Positions 1-8,321 of a stretch of 64,000 nucleotides of DNA are shown here, in pieces. Under the pieces are notes generated by a model. The model was not told the origin of the DNA. It made no database searches and worked only from the letters and a program-made list of their open reading frames with translations. This DNA is from Cyanobacteria bacterium SZAS LIN-3 (GTDB lineage: Bacteria > Cyanobacteriota > Vampirovibrionia > Obscuribacterales > Obscuribacteraceae): NCBI GenBank assembly GCA_018266215.1, contig JAFEAV010000010.1, positions 1-64,000 of the forward strand. Reading direction: 5' to 3'. Every line of letters begins with the position of its first letter. Position 1 is the first letter of the stretch. The position numbers and the translations under genes were made by a program.

Positions 1-62
1 AACGGAATGGCTGAGTGTTTTAATCCTCAGCTGCGTTAAATGGGGAGGGATGAAACAAAAAG

Positions 63-114
63 GGAAATCGGGGAGCCGATGAAAGATTTGAGTCTTTCAC
101 CGGTCCCCGATTCC
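63..114 (-). terminator. Rho-independent terminator of the AAA+ operon
   Basis: A long near-perfect hairpin (arms GGAAATCGGGGA.CCGATGAAAGA and the matching complement) is followed, read on the minus strand, by a T-rich run (CCCTTTTTGTTTCA). It lies directly downstream of the minus-strand 76-residue gene and should end that transcript. Confidence 0.75.
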
Positions 115-121
115 GTGGAGG

Positions 122-352
122 TTAGCGCTTGCTGCGGTTCACGACCGGGCGCAGGCGGTCGACCGGCCAGCTGATCCAGATGTGCTGGTCACGGCACTTG
201 TAACCGCGGCCGCCCTGGCTGTCGTTGTCGAAGTGCACCCAGGGCTCGTTGTACCGAGCGCAGATGCCGTTGTTCCAGAGCTTCTTCTCGTTGAAGAAGG
301 CCCAGATGGCACCGAGGGTCATGATGGCGAGGATGGCGATTCCGATGTGCAT
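122..352 (-). CDS. Small single-pass membrane protein, unknown function
   Basis: A 76-residue protein with one N-terminal hydrophobic helix (about residues 3-20) and a polar basic domain carrying two cysteines (C31, C53) and several Trp/Arg residues. The ATG start has a good ribosome binding site (CGGAGA, 7 nt upstream). It lies 60 nt downstream of the ClpB-like ATPase on the same strand and ahead of a strong terminator, so the two are probably co-transcribed and it may be a membrane partner of that ATPase (inference). I recognise no family. Length, RBS and terminator support a real gene. Confidence 0.6.
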   Translation of the reverse strand: MHIGIAILAIMTLGAIWAFFNEKKLWNNGICARYNEPWVHFDNDSQGGRGYKCRDQHIWISWPVDRLRPVVNRSKR

Positions 353-412
353 GGATTTCTCCGTTGGTGGATCTCGGGTTGAACGAACCGGCTGATTGAC
401 CAGCGCGACCGC

Positions 413-2158
413 TTACTCCGCCGGGGTGACGTCGACCTTGGGCCGGATCACCAGGTGCGGGAAGCGGTTGTGCGCCAGCATCATCGCCTGGGGATGAGCG
501 GCCACTTCCATGACGAACTTGTACGGCGCTTCGTGGTGCATCCGGGTATTGAGGATGCGCACGCCGAGCAGGGTGACCAGCTCGTAGACAGCCTCACGCG
601 CCTGGTCGACCAGGGTCATGAAGCTCTTGTCCTGCTTCACCTCGAGGATGTAGCCCCGCGCCAGCTCCGGATAGAGCTCGACCTGGGACTTGACCAGCGA
701 CATGTTGGCCAGCAGGGTGAGGTTGTGCAGGTCGGTGAAGGAGGACGGCGTGCGGGGCATCAGACCGAGGCTGTTGAGCTGGTCGGCGAGCGGGAAGCCC
801 ATGGACGGCTTCTGCATTCCACCATCCAGAGCCATGATCAGCATCGGCAGCGAACGCGCACCGAGCAGATTGCTGCCCGGCACCGCGAACAGAGCCGCGA
901 CCATGCGCCGGTCCTCGTCGGTCATCTCGGCGTCGCCGGGTGCGCTGGTGCTCTCGCGGGGAGTCGTGGCGTTTCCGCCCAGGCCCTCCACGCTACCACC
1001 AACAAAAGCCCCCATCGGATCGCCGACCTCAAGGAAGAACAACTTGTTGACCGGCTTCGCCGCGTCCTCGACCACACCCTCGGGCAGCTCCACGTCGACC
1101 GTGACCGAATCACCGGGCTTGATCGTGCGCTTCGTCGCCTCGATACCCAGAGGGATCTGGATCTCGCTGGTGATCAGCGCCTTGACGTTGGAGAGATTGC
1201 CGTTGTTGAGCAGAGCCCGACGCAGGATTTCGTCCACGGCGGCCTCGGTCACGTTCAGGCCGAAGAAGTAGCCGGAGGCGGTGATCAGCTCCTGCAGAGC
1301 CTTGAAATCACGGCGCACGACCATCTTCATCATCTCGCTCGTGAGCGACTGGAAGACAGCGATGCCGCCCAGCTCCTTCAGACGGTTGCGGAACTCGGGC
1401 GGAGTCTTGCCCTTGATCACGCGCTCGACGACGCTCGTCACTTCCTTGTGCCCGAGCTTGCGATCACGCGCATTGAAGCCGATGCCGCCGCTCTCCTCGC
1501 GCTCCACTTCCTCCATACCGCTGTTGCAAGCGGCGATGAAGAGCGTGTTGCGGAAGTCGACGACCTCACCGGAGCCGAGCGTGATCTGACCGTCGTCCAT
1601 GGCCTGCAGCAGAATCAGGTTGAAGTCGTAGCAAGCCTTGTCCCACTCGTCCAGAAGAACGACGGTGATGGGCTCGTCCGAACCCTGCTTCGACCACTCC
1701 AGGTTGTGGTTCATGAACTCGGCGTAGCCGTGCTTCTGATCCTTGGGGACGTTGGTGTACTTCTCGTCGGTCGACACCTGGTTGGAGATGTGACCGCGGG
1801 GCGAACCCTTGAGGTTCCACAGGCTGTGCTTGTCCATGTACTCGCTGCAGTTGATCTTGAGCAACGCGAAGCGGTTCTTGTGGACGAAAGCAGGAATCAT
1901 GCGAGCCCCTTCGGTCTTGCCGGTGCGGGATTCGCCTGCGAAGACGAGGAAGCCGATGGGCTTGGTCTTGTCACGCAGAGGATTAAGATAATTGGCGTAA
2001 GCCTTCTCCAGCAGCGCAGTTGCTTCGGGCTGGCCGAAGAAATTGTCGCGGAGAAACTCGCGGAAGGCCAGCTGCGTGTCGCTCATCACATTGGGATTGA
2101 GACGGCGACGCTTGGCGGACGTTGCGGGAGTTGCGAGAGTGGCAGTCATAGCGGTCAT
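413..2158 (-). CDS. ClpB-like AAA+ ATPase, single ATPase ring
   Basis: A 581-residue protein whose N-terminal half resembles the second (D2) ATPase module of ClpA/ClpB unfoldases. Visible motifs are a GQPEA segment (about 42-46), Walker A GESRTGKT (75-82), Walker B VVLLDEWDKA (166-175), sensor-1 Asn212 and an arginine-finger-like FRNR (256-259). The stretch around DFRNTLFI also matches the ClpB pattern. The C-terminal ~250 residues match nothing I know, and there is no ClpB N-domain, D1 ring or middle domain. The ATG at 2158 is chosen over one 13 codons upstream because GGAGG sits 7 nt before it. It probably unfolds or remodels a protein substrate in the cytoplasm; the substrate is unknown. 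Lysine codons are almost all AAG. Confidence 0.8.
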   Translation of the reverse strand: MTAMTATLATPATSAKRRRLNPNVMSDTQLAFREFLRDNFFGQPEATALLEKAYANYLNPLRDKTKPIGFLVFAGESRTGKTEGARMIPAFVHKNRFALLKINCSEYMDKHSLWNLKGSPRGHISNQVSTDEKYTNVPKDQKHGYAEFMNHNLEWSKQGSDEPITVVLLDEWDKACYDFNLILLQAMDDGQITLGSGEVVDFRNTLFIAACNSGMEEVEREESGGIGFNARDRKLGHKEVTSVVERVIKGKTPPEFRNRLKELGGIAVFQSLTSEMMKMVVRRDFKALQELITASGYFFGLNVTEAAVDEILRRALLNNGNLSNVKALITSEIQIPLGIEATKRTIKPGDSVTVDVELPEGVVEDAAKPVNKLFFLEVGDPMGAFVGGSVEGLGGNATTPRESTSAPGDAEMTDEDRRMVAALFAVPGSNLLGARSLPMLIMALDGGMQKPSMGFPLADQLNSLGLMPRTPSSFTDLHNLTLLANMSLVKSQVELYPELARGYILEVKQDKSFMTLVDQAREAVYELVTLLGVRILNTRMHHEAPYKFVMEVAAHPQAMMLAHNRFPHLVIRPKVDVTPAE

Positions 2159-2582
2159 AAGAGCCTCCAGGTTTAAAAACGTGGTTGCGCCTCTCAATCA
2201 AAAGCACCCGGACGAACACCGAACCGACGGGAACGCCAGCCAACTAACACCAGATCTACGTCTACATTCAGGACAAAAGAATCCTGCGTACAACGTACGA
2301 AAGGGAAATTAGTTGAAAGGCTTCCAGGTAGGGCGGATGAAGGGTTTCTTTTGAAAAAAGAGGGTATTGCGGATAGGCCTTAACCTTATCTTTAGATTTT
2401 TGACAAACCAATGGCAGTAAGGGTTTACAACATTAGCATTCGCAAATAAATCAACTTTGAGCTATTATTTAGGGCTTTGCGAGGCCTGCGAGTGCTGGCG
2501 CAGCTAGCGTCGCGGGCCAGCCTTAAACGGCACTCATACACAATCCGCTTGCAAAAGCAGGACTTAGCCTAGACTGATAAGA
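2159..2582. other. Intergenic region, divergent promoters
   Basis: This 424-base stretch separates the minus-strand ATPase from a plus-strand TPR-like gene. It is AT-richer than its surroundings between about 2340 and 2470. I see no convincing ORF, RNA gene or repeat; it presumably holds the two divergent promoters. Confidence 0.4.
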
Positions 2583-3383
2583 GTGAAGGAAGGCGACAAA
2601 ACTAAAGTAAAGCGTGCCGGGGTCTCGTCGATTTGGCGGAGGCTGGGCCTTGTTTTTGGACAGCCCTGGATCGGTCCGACCATCTACGATAAGACCACCG
2701 CCCGCGGGCGCAAATTAATCGGCACCGACAAAGATCAGGAAGCGCTGGAAGCTTTCGCCGCCTTCTTCGACAAACGAGCGGTCATGGGTCGCATCATCAG
2801 GCGGCGCAATTCTACTGCCATTTTTGACTTGATCAGACTTTCTGAAAAATATGGTCCGGCCAGACAGTACCTCAATAACCTGGCCGACCAGATTGCCGCC
2901 GAAATTGAAGCGCAAAAAGCGGGCGACGAAGACATTTCAGACTGGTGCACCATTGTTCGACACCAGGGTCAATTTGATAAGGCCTGGGAGCTTTACAACA
3001 AGCTTTTGCAGGACCAACCCTCCGGCTGTTCCACCGCCGGTAAATTGGCCAATGTCGTCTATCCCAGATTGATCAGCGAAAAGCGATATAAAGAAGCTCT
3101 GGAAACAGCCCAGGAAAATGCCCGCTGGGCCATCGAAGAAGTAGAGCCGGTAACCAGGCACGCCGAAGAACAGGCCCGCCTGCTGACCTACTGGCTGCCT
3201 TCAGTCTTCGAAGCTTTCGAGGTGCTCCTGGCCAACAACGAAACGGCCCTGAGCGAGACCCTGGAACAGTGGGCCCTGCAGATAAAACCAAATCAGGCGG
3301 TCTATGAAGGTCTGATCAAAGCAGCCCAACGCGCCGACCACACTGATGTAGCCGATCGTCTCAGCCTGGCCAAGAACAGCTGA
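2583..3383 (+). CDS. TPR-like helical protein, unknown function
   Basis: A 266-residue soluble, helix-rich protein that starts at GTG. Residues about 125-200 show TPR-like spacing (for example GQFDKAWELYNKLLQDQPS and EKRYKEALETAQENARWA). There is no signal peptide or membrane segment, and the N-terminus is basic. It converges with the following minus-strand gene with a 16-nt gap. TPR proteins scaffold protein-protein contacts; the specific partner cannot be read from the sequence. Confidence 0.65.
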   Translation: MKEGDKTKVKRAGVSSIWRRLGLVFGQPWIGPTIYDKTTARGRKLIGTDKDQEALEAFAAFFDKRAVMGRIIRRRNSTAIFDLIRLSEKYGPARQYLNNLADQIAAEIEAQKAGDEDISDWCTIVRHQGQFDKAWELYNKLLQDQPSGCSTAGKLANVVYPRLISEKRYKEALETAQENARWAIEEVEPVTRHAEEQARLLTYWLPSVFEAFEVLLANNETALSETLEQWALQIKPNQAVYEGLIKAAQRADHTDVADRLSLAKNS

Positions 3384-3399
3384 AAATTACCGCGCCGGC

Positions 3400-4248
3400 T
3401 CAGGCGCCCAGGCGCTTCAAAGCCTTGTCCATCTGTTCCAGTTTGGCGGCCAGATTGGAAACAAAGGACAGACTTTCCTTGCCCCGCGATTTTTCCATCA
3501 TGTTTTCCAACTTCATCTTATGCTTCATCAGCTTATTGGTCTTGAGCCAGTTAACCAGAGATTTCTGCGTACCGCGCTCATCCCAGCCTTTGTCCATACC
3601 GCTCAATATCTTTTCGCGCATTTTGGAGCGCAATTCTTTTTTGATCTGATGCTCACGTATGGCCGTCTTCAAAATACTCTTTTCAGTACCAACCAGAATT
3701 GATTTTTCGGATGAACCAATCAGTCCGGTTGCCTCGAGAAGCAAACGTTTCTTCTTCTCTTCCTCGCTTTCTATTTTTTGGATTTTGGCCTGCTCCTGAC
3801 GATCGCAATCGGCCTGCCTTCTGACACTATTGACGGTATCAGCGCTGATGCTGCCGGAGAGTACCGCAGCCATCCGTGCCTCACGCGCCTGCCTCATATC
3901 ATCAAGCACGGCAAAAGCGGCACCCATGCCTACCAGAAAGAGCGGATTGCAAAATGCGGCGGAGACAAATGAAACCTTATCCCGACCGCGCATTTCCTCG
4001 CTGATGTTTTCACGCTTATGGCGCAATAACTGTTCCGGACTGAGAAATTCATACTTGCCGGCCTGATCAAACTTGAAGCTCTTGCTCTCATTTTTAAGAT
4101 CCAGCCCGGCCAGCGCCAGACTGTTCGCCTCGCGCACCATATTTTGCGAAGCAATCTTATCGGGACTGCCATCCCTGAACGACTTTTCTAAAAAACCTTC
4201 CGGTGAATGTTTCAAAACCTGTACCCTGAACGCGCTCGCCGGCGCCAA
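3400..4248 (-). CDS. Coiled-coil protein with one membrane segment, unknown
   Basis: A 282-residue protein with one hydrophobic stretch (about residues 93-115) and a long, highly charged helical C-terminal half (rich in Lys/Glu, about 140-282) likely to form coiled coil. The longest frame starts at TTG (4248) with no clear RBS; the first in-frame ATG is codon 37 (about 4140), so the start is uncertain. No family is recognised. It sits head-to-tail downstream of the membrane protease on the same strand with a 100-nt gap, so co-transcription is possible. Confidence 0.6.
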   Translation of the reverse strand: MAPASAFRVQVLKHSPEGFLEKSFRDGSPDKIASQNMVREANSLALAGLDLKNESKSFKFDQAGKYEFLSPEQLLRHKRENISEEMRGRDKVSFVSAAFCNPLFLVGMGAAFAVLDDMRQAREARMAAVLSGSISADTVNSVRRQADCDRQEQAKIQKIESEEEKKKRLLLEATGLIGSSEKSILVGTEKSILKTAIREHQIKKELRSKMREKILSGMDKGWDERGTQKSLVNWLKTNKLMKHKMKLENMMEKSRGKESLSFVSNLAAKLEQMDKALKRLGA

Positions 4249-4349
4249 AAATAATCGCCAGACCTATTAGACAGGCCGGGGAAGGCTTTGTCGATGGGAA
4301 GACCACCATCGCCGATTAAAAATCCCGGGCCGGATAGCCCAATCAGCGA

Positions 4350-5192
4350 CTATTTCGGGGCAACGATAGTGATCAGATCATTGTGCGAGAACCAGTAAAT
4401 GAAGCCCAGCACGCCCATCAGGGTGAAATAAGCCGTGCCGATCAAAAATTTGTCCACCGTCGTCGCCGGCTTCTGGCCCAGAATCGTGCCGTCCGGCGCC
4501 GGTTGGGTCTTGATGGCGCTGTAGGTAGTGAAAAGGGAGATAACGGCGATTATCAAAAATATGGGCGACTGGAACATGACACCAAAGAGAAAGGCCAGGC
4601 CGGTGCCGGGAATGAGCAACCATTTGGAGACGGCATGCAGAACAAAACCGCCGTCAAAGGGCTTGGCCGGGATCAACTGCAAAACGTTCAAAAAGATACC
4701 GGTATTACCGGCGGCCATCAAAAATGGCGTATGCGAAACCACACCGTAATAATAAAAGGCCAGGGACGTAACTCCGCCCACAAGCGGCCCGGCAAGCGCC
4801 ACCCAGGCATGCGTGGTCTGGTCCGGCGGCATTTTATCCATGGCCACATAAGCACCCATGAAGGGTACGAATATCGGCAATTTGGGGTCCAGATTCATGG
4901 CCTTCATAAAAATGAAATGGCCCATTTCATGGATCAAGATCAGCCCGACGACTATAACCGCGTAAACCCAACCAAAGGTCATGGTGTAGAGGCCTATCAT
5001 CAGGAACATCGAGAGAAAAGACTTAAAAACGTAGAGAAATTTGAAGCCTGAGAGCATCTTCAAAAGGACCAGGCCGAAGGCCTTAAATTTCAGCGCTCCC
5101 AGTCCAAGAACACCGAGGCCACCAAGAATGGCACTCTTGTGTTTACCGCCGGGGGTCTCCATTTTCGGACCTTCGTCCTGAGACATAAACAT
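4350..5192 (-). CDS. Site-2-protease-family (M50) membrane metalloprotease
   Basis: A 280-residue polytopic membrane protein with the zinc-binding HEMGH motif (residues 88-92) inside a membrane helix and a second conserved motif, NVLQLIPAKPFDGG (169-182), whose Asp completes the metal site. This is the standard M50/S2P signature. Family members cleave within the membrane, for example anti-sigma factors, but the substrate here is unknown and no PDZ domain is visible. The start ATG follows GAGGTG; the next ATG two codons later is equally possible. It is divergent from the mla operon. Confidence 0.85.
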   Translation of the reverse strand: MFMSQDEGPKMETPGGKHKSAILGGLGVLGLGALKFKAFGLVLLKMLSGFKFLYVFKSFLSMFLMIGLYTMTFGWVYAVIVVGLILIHEMGHFIFMKAMNLDPKLPIFVPFMGAYVAMDKMPPDQTTHAWVALAGPLVGGVTSLAFYYYGVVSHTPFLMAAGNTGIFLNVLQLIPAKPFDGGFVLHAVSKWLLIPGTGLAFLFGVMFQSPIFLIIAVISLFTTYSAIKTQPAPDGTILGQKPATTVDKFLIGTAYFTLMGVLGFIYWFSHNDLITIVAPK

Positions 5193-5326
5193 TGCACCTC
5201 AAGTGTATGGAGCCAATATACAGCGCCATACAATTCAGTCTAGCCGAACTCTTTCTTGTCCAACAGGAGATTAAGTGTTGCGCAATGATTGAGTGAGAAG
5301 GCCTTTTAGCAATAAAATTAACCGAG

Positions 5327-6136
5327 ATGACTGCAAGCACCCCACCACAAAACAAAGTATTCAATCCCCTGCTGTTCATGGAAGCGCAGTGCGGCATAGG
5401 CATAAGCCTCCTGGGCCAGGTCCTGATCATGCTCTGGCAGACCGTGGGTTACCTCGTCCGTGGTCAGGTCGACCGGGCCGAAACATTCAGACAGGCTTAT
5501 ATGATCGGGGTGAAATCCCTGTCAGTGGTCAGCATTACGGCACTGTGCACCGGCTTTGCCATGTCGCTGCAGATATCAAGAGAGCTGGTCACCTTCGGCG
5601 CGGACACGTCCATCGGCGGAGTTGTAGCGCTAGCGCTAATTCGCGAAATCGGCCCCATCACAGCCGGGGTCATGGTTGCCGGCCGGGTGGGATCATCCAT
5701 CGCCGCCGAGCTGACGACTATGATGGTGACCGAACAGATAGACGCTCTCAAGGTTATGCGGGTCGACCCTGTTAAGTTTCTTGTGGGGCCGCGCTATGCC
5801 GCCGCCCTCCTGATGATGCCCGTACTGTCCACCTACGCCATGTTTGTCGGTTTGCTGGCCGGTATCATCATCGCCAAATCAGCGGCCAATGTGTCCCCGG
5901 ACACTTTCCTCGATTCGGTCAAAATGACCATTCTCGACCGCGATTTCAGCGTCCATTATCTCAAGTCGCTGATCAACGCCACATTGATCATCATGTTCTC
6001 CTGCGCCATCGGGCTCAGCACCCGGGGCGGCGCCGAGGACGTGGGCATCGCCACGACCCGGGCGATCGTCTGGACCATGATCTCCATATTTATATTCAAC
6101 TATGTGGTGACAGCGCTCACCTACGCCCCTCGTTAG
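5327..6136 (+). CDS. mlaE: MlaE-type ABC transporter permease (lipid transport)
   Basis: A 269-residue multi-spanning membrane protein of the MlaE/TGD1 permease family. The conserved core reads GxVxALxLIREIGPITAG...GRVGSSIAAEL..M.VTEQIDAL. In this family it forms the inner-membrane part of a complex that moves phospholipids between inner and outer membrane. It is the first gene of an mlaE-mlaF-mlaD set (16-nt gap to mlaF). The start ATG at 5327 follows an AT-rich leader. Confidence 0.92.
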   Translation: MTASTPPQNKVFNPLLFMEAQCGIGISLLGQVLIMLWQTVGYLVRGQVDRAETFRQAYMIGVKSLSVVSITALCTGFAMSLQISRELVTFGADTSIGGVVALALIREIGPITAGVMVAGRVGSSIAAELTTMMVTEQIDALKVMRVDPVKFLVGPRYAAALLMMPVLSTYAMFVGLLAGIIIAKSAANVSPDTFLDSVKMTILDRDFSVHYLKSLINATLIIMFSCAIGLSTRGGAEDVGIATTRAIVWTMISIFIFNYVVTALTYAPR

Positions 6137-6152
6137 GCCCGGGGACTTTGAT

Positions 6153-6881
6153 ATGAGAGAAAGAAACGAAGAACCGGTTCTTGAAGTAGTGAACATTCAC
6201 AAAGCCTTTGGCGATCGCCCCATCCTGCGGGGAGTATCCTTCCAGGTCTATGCCGGGGAAATGCTCGGTCTGATCGGCCCCTCCGGCTGCGGTAAATCGA
6301 CCCTGCTCAAAATCATTTGCGGCCTGCTCGAACCGGACGAAGGCGAAGTAATTAAACGCTCGGACGACATTGGTCTTGTGTTCCAGGGTTCCGCCCTGCT
6401 CAATTCGCTGAGCGTTCGCGACAACCTCGCTATTGCCCTGGAGCGCAAAAAGTACAGCCGCGCCAAGCAAGATGAAGTGATTCGCGAGAAATTGCAGCTG
6501 GTCGGCCTGCGTGATTTTTTCGACGCTTTCCCCACATCGCTCTCGGGCGGTCAGCAAAAACGCACAAGCTTTGCCCGGGCAATCGTCAATGATCCGCGCA
6601 TTATTCTCTATGATGAACCAACGACCGGTCTTGACCCGGTCATGTCAACAGTTATCGAAGACTACATGATCGAGCTGGGTCAAAAGCTGCGCCCGGCCTC
6701 CATTGTAGTCACCCATCAGTATTCCACCTGGAGCCGAACCACCGACCGGGTGCTGCTGATGCATGCCGGTAATATCGTCTGGGAAGGCGATCCGGCCGAC
6801 GGCATGACGAGCGACAACCCATATATGAAGCAGTTTGCGCATGCCACAAAAGAAGGTCCAATGTTAGCGGGGTCAGTCTAA
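6153..6881 (+). CDS. mlaF: MlaF-type ABC transporter ATP-binding protein
   Basis: A 242-residue ABC ATPase. Walker A GPSGCGKST is at 42-50, a Q-loop lies near residue 78, the signature LSGGQ at 130-134 (followed by QKR), Walker B ILYDEP at 151-156 and the switch His at 188. It powers the MlaE permease from the cytoplasmic side. Its stop overlaps the start of mlaD by one base (TAATG), indicating translational coupling. Confidence 0.92.
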   Translation: MRERNEEPVLEVVNIHKAFGDRPILRGVSFQVYAGEMLGLIGPSGCGKSTLLKIICGLLEPDEGEVIKRSDDIGLVFQGSALLNSLSVRDNLAIALERKKYSRAKQDEVIREKLQLVGLRDFFDAFPTSLSGGQQKRTSFARAIVNDPRIILYDEPTTGLDPVMSTVIEDYMIELGQKLRPASIVVTHQYSTWSRTTDRVLLMHAGNIVWEGDPADGMTSDNPYMKQFAHATKEGPMLAGSV

Positions 6882-8287
6882 TGAAATTAGCGAATGTCGT
6901 CGAAAAACGTGAGCGATCCCCTCAAGTAAGCGAAAATAATGGAACACCGGTTTATAGAGTGCAGGCAGGACAGATGAGAAACAAACCAAACTACGAATTA
7001 AGAGTTGGCCTTGTCTCTCTGGGCGCCGTGTGCCTGCTCTTCAACGGCTGGGGATGGCTCAAAGGCTTCTCACTGCTGCATCCGCCCCAGAGATTCATCG
7101 CCCAGTTTCATGACGTCGCCGGCCTCAACAATAACGCCCCGGTCAACATAAACGGCGTGCGTGTGGGTGTTGTGGAAAATATCGAACTGCGCAAGACCGC
7201 CCCCGCCGAGCCGGCCGGAACGCCCAGAGATGCAAAAAAATCCAAAGAGCAGGGCATTGTTTTTGTCCATCTGAAAATTTCCACCGAAGCAACCACCATT
7301 CCCGTAGGCTCACTGATCACCATCCAGACCCAGGGCCTGGTGGGAGCCAAATACATCGAAATCACACTGCCCGAGGTTAAACCGGGCGACCCCATGCCCG
7401 CCGACATCCAGCCGGACACAATTGTCGCCGGTCAGGATCCGGTGCGCATTGAGCTTGTGATGAACAAAATTGCCTCCAAACTCAACAGCATCGTCAATTC
7501 CGCCGGCAGCGACGATGTCGGCCCCAGCCTGGCTGAAGCGCTGAGACATTCGGGCGAGGCTGTCAACAACATCAACGAAGCGGCCAAAAAACTGAACCGC
7601 AACATGGACCGCTTCGGCACCGCCTCCGATACATTTACCGCCACCGCGACCAAGATAGGCAAAGTGGCCGACAGCGCCCGCTCGGTCACCGGCAGCGCCA
7701 GCGCCTTCTTCAACAAAGGCAACAAGGCTCTGGATCAGGTCAACATTCTGGCCGTCGATTTCCAGGGCACTTCCAAGCGCATGAACAAAATCCTGGACAA
7801 TCCCACCCTTTCAAGCGATTTGAAAGAAACAGCCCGCCTGGCCAAGGCCACATCGGAGAGCATCGCCGCCACCGTCGACAAACTCAACGGCACAGTCAAA
7901 GACCCGGCTGTTCGCGGAGACATCATCACCATACTGAACAAAATAGACGGCTCGCTGACCAAGGCCAATGTTTCTCTGAGCACGGTCAACAAAATCACCG
8001 ACGACAAAGAGTTTCGCGCCGTAATCGGCAAGTTCAGCGACTCCCTGACTAAATTTGACGATATATTAGGTTCCTCGGGCCTGACAACCGATACCAAATC
8101 CACCTTTGCTAAACTGCGTACTGCTGCTGATGATGTGGACATTGCCGCCAGACAAATTCAAAACGTTCTGGACAAACCGCGCGGTCCCCTCAAATGGATG
8201 ATAGGCAAACAGGGTGAGCGCAAAGATGCGATCAAAGACACCAAAGGCAGCCTGGTAGAAAAGGTCAATACCGACGCGCAAAAGTAA
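6881..8287 (+). CDS. mlaD: MlaD-type MCE-domain lipid-binding protein, long form
   Basis: A 468-residue protein with one N-terminal membrane helix (about 41-60), an MCE domain (about 71-165, core FHDVAGLNNNAPVNINGVRVG) and a long helical C-terminal region (about 185-440) of repeating heptad-like character. E. coli MlaD is only about 180 residues; the long tail resembles the extended needle helices of other MCE proteins and the TGD2/cyanobacterial type (known family trait). It should sit in the inner membrane facing the periplasm and guide phospholipids to MlaEF. An insert of about 25 residues (about 105-125) interrupts the MCE fold. The start could instead be Met32. Confidence 0.88.
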   Translation: MKLANVVEKRERSPQVSENNGTPVYRVQAGQMRNKPNYELRVGLVSLGAVCLLFNGWGWLKGFSLLHPPQRFIAQFHDVAGLNNNAPVNINGVRVGVVENIELRKTAPAEPAGTPRDAKKSKEQGIVFVHLKISTEATTIPVGSLITIQTQGLVGAKYIEITLPEVKPGDPMPADIQPDTIVAGQDPVRIELVMNKIASKLNSIVNSAGSDDVGPSLAEALRHSGEAVNNINEAAKKLNRNMDRFGTASDTFTATATKIGKVADSARSVTGSASAFFNKGNKALDQVNILAVDFQGTSKRMNKILDNPTLSSDLKETARLAKATSESIAATVDKLNGTVKDPAVRGDIITILNKIDGSLTKANVSLSTVNKITDDKEFRAVIGKFSDSLTKFDDILGSSGLTTDTKSTFAKLRTAADDVDIAARQIQNVLDKPRGPLKWMIGKQGERKDAIKDTKGSLVEKVNTDAQK

Positions 8288-8321
8288 GGGCGTCGGCCCA
8301 AGCGGAGAAAGACGATAAATC

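Noticed and set aside
455..2176. Long plus-strand open frame opposite the AAA+ ATPase
   Set aside because: It is the antisense shadow of a GC-rich gene; the composition (His/Arg/Gln/Val-rich, no motif) and lack of RBS speak against coding, whereas the minus strand carries clear Walker motifs.
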